Shown here: positions 59,535 to 64,000 of the stretch, piece after piece
How positions within the stretch are numbered: position 1 is the first letter of the stretch
Layout of the letters: the number at the start of each line of letters is the position of its first letter
Source of the DNA: an uncultured Alteromonadaceae bacterium
GTDB taxonomy: Bacteria; Pseudomonadota; Gammaproteobacteria; Enterobacterales; Alteromonadaceae
DNA: 64,000 bases
Direction: 5' to 3'
Assembly: GCA_947501935.1 (NCBI GenBank)
Contig: CANMXU010000006.1
Location: forward strand, 62,001-126,000
Made by a program: the position numbers and the translations under genes
Notes under the pieces: generated by a model
Seen by the model: only the letters and a program-made list of their open reading frames with translations
The model's database searches: none
What the model was told of the DNA's origin: nothing

Positions 59535-59683
59535 GTTCATAGGCCGGTCTCCGGACTCCTGTTCATCGCTAGTCAACACCTTCCCATCAGCTAAGCCGAC
59601 AGTGGTATATTGTTGCTGCTCACAGTTACCGTTGCGGGGGCAGTACTGGTTTCTCACCAGTTTCACGTTTAACCTTCAAATAC
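59535..59683 (-). ncRNA. Cobalamin riboswitch
   Basis: On the minus strand, in order: TGCCCCCGCAACGGTAA (core, around 59626-59642), CCACTG, a GGGAAGG loop, and the B12 box with GAGTCCGGAGACCGGCC (59542-59558). These are the conserved parts of the adenosylcobalamin aptamer. It sits about 200 bases upstream of the membrane-protein/cbiA operon and should shut it down when cobalamin is plentiful. I could not identify a clear terminator hairpin in the 59334-59534 expression platform, so control may be at translation. Confidence 0.93.
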
Positions 59684-59951
59684 CAAACGTTGTTATTGCT
59701 TAAGCAATTTTTCACGCATTAATTTACGTTAGAATTCACGTAAAAAGTCACTTTGACTACATAAAAAAATCACACAAACAAGTTTGATAAAAGAAGACAC
59801 CTACTGGCGGGAAAGGTACTAAAAAAGGCAGTCACTAGCAAGCATTAATATATGCTTATACTTAAGCTTTACAAAAGCTCAGCAGGAATTTTCCACTAGG
59901 GTTTTATTGATAAAAGCTATGTTTGAACGGGATTTATTAGTTAGATAGGGA
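59684..59951. other. Upstream region of the cobalamin operon
   Basis: Spacer between the riboswitch and the stop of the next minus-strand gene. It must hold the promoter of the riboswitch transcript, but no box stands out. No gene is supported. Confidence 0.45.
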
Positions 59952-60830
59952 TTAAAGTTCAGGCAGTCGATATTTTTTACCTGATACGACTTTTTGAGTT
60001 TCAGGAGTTAAAAAAGTATTGTTGAGTTTAAAAATTCGCCGTTTATGCAGTTGAGCCTTAGTTAAAATATCTTTAGTAACAGGATGACTGTTAAATAAAC
60101 TTAGAAAGCGCCCTTTTTGCTCAGCTATGTTTAAACCATATTCTATGCGCTGTAATAGTGGATCATTTTTCTTACTGACAAAAAAGAAATAAGGTGAGTC
60201 ATATTGTAATGCCAATGCGCTTTCTACCACTAAACCTTCAAACGCTTGTGCTTCATTCCATGCCTCATGTAAAGCTCTAGGCATATAAGCATAACGGCCA
60301 TGTTGTAACATTTTAAATAATGATTCATGCCCAGCAGGGGTCACTAATTTATAGCCATTGTCCGCTAAAATATATGAGTCAGGCCAGCCTCTGCCCTGAC
60401 CGGCAACTAAGTCTTTAAGCTGGTCGGCATGACGAATTTTTTGATAGATATATTGATCATCTTCAGGAATAAGAAAAATACGATAACCACCAAGCCCACG
60501 TAAAAGTGGCACTCTGATGGGATTTAAAACCGCTTCGCGTTTTTTCGAAGTCATGCTCCAAACAACATTTAGCTTTTGGTTTTTATTAACCTCAATTAAG
60601 CTGCGCTCTTGAAACATTGGCTGAGAAGCTTGCACTAAAGTATATTCACCAAAGCGGTCTTTAGACTCTTCTAAGGCAAGTTTTAACAGGGCGAGGTAAT
60701 AATGGTCTTCTTGAAATTTACCGTCAAACCAAGGGTAAATAATAACGTCTTTAGCTTTGCTTTGAAACGACATCGACAGAGCTAAGCAACAGAAAATGAA
60801 TAATAAAATATGTTGTTGAAATTTAACCAT
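59952..60830 (-). CDS. Periplasmic solute-binding-like protein
   Basis: A signal peptide (about 1-26) is followed by a type II periplasmic binding-protein-like body of about 265 residues, similar in layout to the SBP_bac_3 group but with weak motifs. No transporter genes lie nearby, so it may be an orphan sensor protein rather than a nutrient receptor. The ligand is unknown. Confidence 0.72.
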   Translation of the reverse strand: MVKFQQHILLFIFCCLALSMSFQSKAKDVIIYPWFDGKFQEDHYYLALLKLALEESKDRFGEYTLVQASQPMFQERSLIEVNKNQKLNVVWSMTSKKREAVLNPIRVPLLRGLGGYRIFLIPEDDQYIYQKIRHADQLKDLVAGQGRGWPDSYILADNGYKLVTPAGHESLFKMLQHGRYAYMPRALHEAWNEAQAFEGLVVESALALQYDSPYFFFVSKKNDPLLQRIEYGLNIAEQKGRFLSLFNSHPVTKDILTKAQLHKRRIFKLNNTFLTPETQKVVSGKKYRLPEL

Positions 60831-60993
60831 TATCCCGCCGCATATAAAAGTTTAAACGCATAATAAAAATGTAACTAAGCGAGCGCTCAATGTCATTAAA
60901 CTTTTTGAGATATTAACTATTATTTTTTATACGGCTGTATAGTTCACTAATGAAAATCAGTAAAACTAACTTTTAAATTAGTCATAAATTAAC

Positions 60994-61039
60994 AAAAAGC
61001 CGCTAAAATGTACTTTTCAGCACATTTTAGCGGCTTTTT
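60994..61039. terminator. Strong bidirectional terminator
   Basis: Near-perfect 17-18-bp stem (60994-61011 with 61022-61039) with an A-run before and a T-run after. It lies 24 bases past the PilZ stop and ends that minus-strand transcript. Confidence 0.92.
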
Positions 61040-61062
61040 TAAACCCTAACCGTTAGATAAAG

Positions 61063-61362
61063 CTAATCAATTTCTTCAATTGAAACACCAATTAAAAAAC
61101 AATCTGGTGCTTCTTCGGTAACTCGCATTACCTTGCCACGGGCATCAAGTGCTTGAATACTGCTATTAGCAGAGCCGACATTAATGCGAACGTGTGTGCC
61201 AATATCAATAGGATGGCTCATTTCTATCGCTAAACCAGTCGCACTTAAATCACGGCAAGTAGCAACAATATCACTATTTGCTTCATCGTCGATAATGGTG
61301 ATGTTAACTTCACTGTTTAACATCATTCTATAAAAATTACGCTTATCGTCATAATTTAGCAT
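61063..61362 (-). CDS. PilZ-domain protein
   Basis: Probably a c-di-GMP receptor. A single PilZ domain starts with KRNFYRM, whose Arg belongs to the RxxxR-type motif, and continues with DLSATGLAIEM, matching the DxSxxG motif. I place the start at the ATG at 61362 (99 residues) because GGTGGA lies upstream. The frame is open to a TTG at 61431, which has no ribosome binding site. It could link to the diguanylate cyclase and HD-GYP proteins of this window. Confidence 0.87.
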   Translation of the reverse strand: MLNYDDKRNFYRMMLNSEVNITIIDDEANSDIVATCRDLSATGLAIEMSHPIDIGTHVRINVGSANSSIQALDARGKVMRVTEEAPDCFLIGVSIEEID

Positions 61363-61533
61363 GACTATTCCACCACTGTTAATATTGTTAACTCCTGAGA
61401 CTTTTATACTTAGCTCATAGAGCACTGTCAAATGATTATATCGCCATACAATAAATCTTAGCTGATATTTATCAATATTTTAAGCTTATGACATATTTAA
61501 TAAACGTCAACAGCCATTAGCTATTGAAGTGCG

Positions 61534-64000
61534 TTATAAGCTTTTTAAATGATTTAACACCCTTTTTAATGAAATAGGGTACGGGGTTTTCAAGTTTTGC
61601 GCATACAACGAAACCTTTAGCTCTTCTATCATCCACTTAACATCAAGCACTTCACTGGCTATTGGTTGGTCTTTGCGCTGTTTAGCTAGCAATTGTGTAT
61701 AAGCGTCACTGGCTTTGGCAATATCAATCATTTTCAAACGATCTTGGTTAGGGTCAATTGGCAGCTTTTCTAAACGTCTTGAAATAGCATTGAGGTAACG
61801 AGTTATATCGTCGAGTTTATGATGACCACTTTCAGTAATAAAACCTTTAAAAACCAACAACTCAAGTTGTTGTTTAACATCCCCATGCGACTGAATAACA
61901 TTTAGCGCCACTTTACCTTTAAGTTTTTTACGAATTTCATGGGCCAAGCTTAATACTTTTTCAACTTTGATGGCTCCCGCTAAAACACATTCTGCTAATT
62001 CAGCACGAATATAATCACGGCAACGTTTAAATTGCTGTTCATCACGTGGTAAGCCATTATTTTGTTCACTGAAATTAATAACTAAATGCTGACAAGCAGC
62101 AAGAATACAATCATTTAAAAGCTCGTTAATTGAGCCGAGCGGGTTAAAGTACAAACCTAATTTTGCTTTATTAGGCAGCTTTTCTTGCAAATATTTAATT
62201 GGTGATGGAATGTTTAATAGTACTAGTCGAGCAACACCTTTAAGCATGGCTTGTTCAGCTAATTCTTGTTGCTCAAAAAGTTCTATGGCAACACTAGAGC
62301 TGTTATCCACTAACGCGGGAAAAGCTTTAATGGTGATATTAGCAACTTTTTTCTCATAGCCAACGGGGATTTTAGCGAAATCCCACTGTTCAATACCTTG
62401 CCTTTCAATGCCTTTATCAGCAACTTTTTTAATGGATGCTTTTACCTTTCCTTGTAATTGCGCTTTAAGATCATCTAAGTCGCGCCCTTGTTTAAGCACC
62501 ACTCCTTTATCATTAACCACTTTAAAGTTCATGGTTAAATGCGCTGGTAATTCGATATCTGTCCAAGCACCTTCGGCTAATCTCACGCCAGTCATGCGTA
62601 GCAATTGTTTCTCTACAGCGGCGGTTAACATGCCGTCATCTATCGATATTTTCGCCAGACAAGCCTCAGCATAATTAGGCGCAGGCACAAAATTACGACG
62701 TTGTGCTTTTGGCAGACCTCGAATATAGGCAATAATTAAGTCGTATCTTAGCGCTGGAATTAACCAATCAAAACCTATATTTTGTACTTGATTCAGTAAA
62801 CCAATAGGAATAATTACACTTACGCCATCGTCAATATCACCGGGAGAAAAGTGATAAGTAAGCGGCAAAGTTAAATTATCTTGTTGCCAAGTATCTGGGT
62901 ATTCTTTTTCACTCAGTTGCTGTGAGCTTTCTTTTAATAAAAATTCACGAGTAAAAGTTAATAGTTTTGCGTTGTTGGCTTTTTCTTTTTTCCACCACGC
63001 AAGAAAACTGCGCTGACAAATAACTTCTTCAGGAACTTTAGCGAGGTAAAAATCAACTAAGTGTTGTTCATCAATAAGAAAGTCTTTACGACGCGCTTTT
63101 TGTTCTAGCGCCTCAATGCTTTGCACCAGCGCCATGTTTTCTTTTAAAAAACTTTCTTTAATAAAACTGTCGCCATTAACTAACGCTTCGCGAACAAAAA
63201 TTTCCCGGCAAGTATCAGGTTCAATTTTATTAAAATTGATTTTACGTTTACCCACAATGATCAAGCCATAAAGTGAGACTTGCTCGAACGCCATCACCGC
63301 GCCCTGTTTTTTCTCCCAATGGGGCTCACTGTAGCTTTTTTTGACTAAATGCCCTGCTAAGGGCTCTAACCATAGCGGATCAATTTTTGCGACCATACGG
63401 GCAAATAAGCGGCTGGTTTCAACAAGCTCAGCCGCCATTAACCACTTAGGTGATTTTTTTGCTAATGCCGAGCCTGGGAAAATATAAAATTTACTGCCGC
63501 GAGCGCCTTTATATTCTCGGTTTTCATCTAGTTGCCCTAAGTGACTTAACAGCCCTGATAACATTGCCTGATGAACAAGTTCAATTTTACCTTCATCATC
63601 AATATCGATTGAGGTTAGTTCAATTTTTTGATCTTTTAGGGCAAGTTTCAATTGGCTGAAAATGTCTTGCCATTCACGAATACGTATATAAGAAATAAAT
63701 TCTTTTTGACACAGTTTTCGAAATTGATTTTGGCTTAATTCTTTTTGCTTTTCACTGACGTACTGCCACAAATTCAACAAGCTGATAAAGTCAGACTCTT
63801 TATCTTTAAAACGATTATGCTTTTCATCAGCAGCTTGCTGCTTTTCATGTGGACGTTCACGTGGGTCTTGAATACTTAAGGCACTAACAATAATAAAAAC
63901 TTGCTCAATACAACCTAAATCAATCGACGATAACACCATTTTTGCTAAACGTGGATCAATAGGGAATTTCGCTAATAAACGCCCCGCTTTGGTTAACTTA
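61534..64000 (-). CDS. hrpA: ATP-dependent RNA helicase HrpA, C-terminal part
   Basis: The frame is open through the right edge, so the true start and the helicase core are missing. The visible part begins in the ratchet region (KFPIDPRLAKMV, then VSALSIQDPRERPHEKQQAADEKH, a hallmark of HrpA) and continues through the OB-like fold and the long C-terminal DUF3418 domain. HrpA is a DEAH-box helicase that rescues stalled ribosomes. About 820 of roughly 1300 residues are visible. Confidence 0.94.
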   Translation of the reverse strand, partial: KLTKAGRLLAKFPIDPRLAKMVLSSIDLGCIEQVFIIVSALSIQDPRERPHEKQQAADEKHNRFKDKESDFISLLNLWQYVSEKQKELSQNQFRKLCQKEFISYIRIREWQDIFSQLKLALKDQKIELTSIDIDDEGKIELVHQAMLSGLLSHLGQLDENREYKGARGSKFYIFPGSALAKKSPKWLMAAELVETSRLFARMVAKIDPLWLEPLAGHLVKKSYSEPHWEKKQGAVMAFEQVSLYGLIIVGKRKINFNKIEPDTCREIFVREALVNGDSFIKESFLKENMALVQSIEALEQKARRKDFLIDEQHLVDFYLAKVPEEVICQRSFLAWWKKEKANNAKLLTFTREFLLKESSQQLSEKEYPDTWQQDNLTLPLTYHFSPGDIDDGVSVIIPIGLLNQVQNIGFDWLIPALRYDLIIAYIRGLPKAQRRNFVPAPNYAEACLAKISIDDGMLTAAVEKQLLRMTGVRLAEGAWTDIELPAHLTMNFKVVNDKGVVLKQGRDLDDLKAQLQGKVKASIKKVADKGIERQGIEQWDFAKIPVGYEKKVANITIKAFPALVDNSSSVAIELFEQQELAEQAMLKGVARLVLLNIPSPIKYLQEKLPNKAKLGLYFNPLGSINELLNDCILAACQHLVINFSEQNNGLPRDEQQFKRCRDYIRAELAECVLAGAIKVEKVLSLAHEIRKKLKGKVALNVIQSHGDVKQQLELLVFKGFITESGHHKLDDITRYLNAISRRLEKLPIDPNQDRLKMIDIAKASDAYTQLLAKQRKDQPIASEVLDVKWMIEELKVSLYAQNLKTPYPISLKRVLNHLKSL

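Noticed and set aside
59439-59666. Minus-strand 75-codon frame
   Set aside because: It lies across the cobalamin riboswitch; the sequence conservation is that of the RNA aptamer, not a protein.

Overview
The window is AT-rich, densely coded gammaproteobacterial DNA. Gene content and order (pheS-pheT-ihfA, a glrK-qseG-glrR operon, hrpA, rlmI, a B12-riboswitch cbiA operon, many marine-type sensor kinases, a secreted sulfatase and a phosphatase) suggest a marine Alteromonadales relative, most likely Colwellia/Thalassotalea-like. That placement is inference from gene content; there is no rRNA gene. No tRNA, rRNA, CRISPR array, prophage or insertion sequence was seen.

Layout. 1-5.5 kb: the first codons of a gene leaving the left edge, a membrane diguanylate cyclase, a YegS-type lipid kinase, a hypothetical protein, an AI-2E-family permease with a small membrane partner, and a CRP/FNR-like regulator. 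5.7-21.1 kb: a signalling block. It holds an operon of a double-receiver histidine-kinase-like protein, a hybrid kinase and an HD-GYP response regulator; then a 1521-residue CHASE hybrid kinase; and, divergent from it, two AAA-like ATPase genes, the second fused to a full hybrid kinase. The receivers feed HPt domains and a c-di-GMP phosphodiesterase rather than a DNA-binding output. 21.4-33.5 kb: a coiled-coil protein, then a nine-gene minus-strand run (SUMF1-like protein, octahaem cytochrome with TPRs, MoxR ATPase, DUF58, DUF4381, BatA, BatB, BatC, BatD) and a secreted sulfatase. 33.8-40.9 kb: a PafA-type phosphatase, Bax, a membrane protein, DUF1415, an ATM1-type ABC exporter and an EF-hand protein. 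41.2-48.9 kb: GlrK-QseG-GlrR, a second octahaem cytochrome, an outer-membrane protein and a DUF2937 protein. 49-64 kb: housekeeping genes (ihfA, pheT, pheS, sugar MFS, DUF1653, YkgJ-type protein, acylphosphatase, rlmI, riboswitch-controlled cbiA operon, PilZ protein, hrpA truncated by the right edge).

The strongest hidden signal is regulatory. Seven promoters in the first 34 kb share one architecture: an ACACA-core element, a second copy exactly 21 bp downstream whose core is always ACACAT, then a -10-like hexamer starting 21-22 bases after the second element. They precede the left-edge gene, the diguanylate cyclase, the small membrane protein/permease pair, the CRP-like regulator, the coiled-coil protein, the SUMF1-cytochrome-MoxR-Bat run and the sulfatase. 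The first two promoters form a mirror-image bidirectional unit. The geometry resembles AraC/XylS-type activator sites, and no protein of that type is encoded in the window. I infer an undescribed regulon tying c-di-GMP signalling, an envelope/redox operon and a sulfatase together.

The second notable item is the pair of AAA-like ATPases. The first has the N-terminal helical domain I associate with cyanobacterial AAA/NB-ARC-type proteins, and the second joins the ATPase to a complete phosphorelay kinase.
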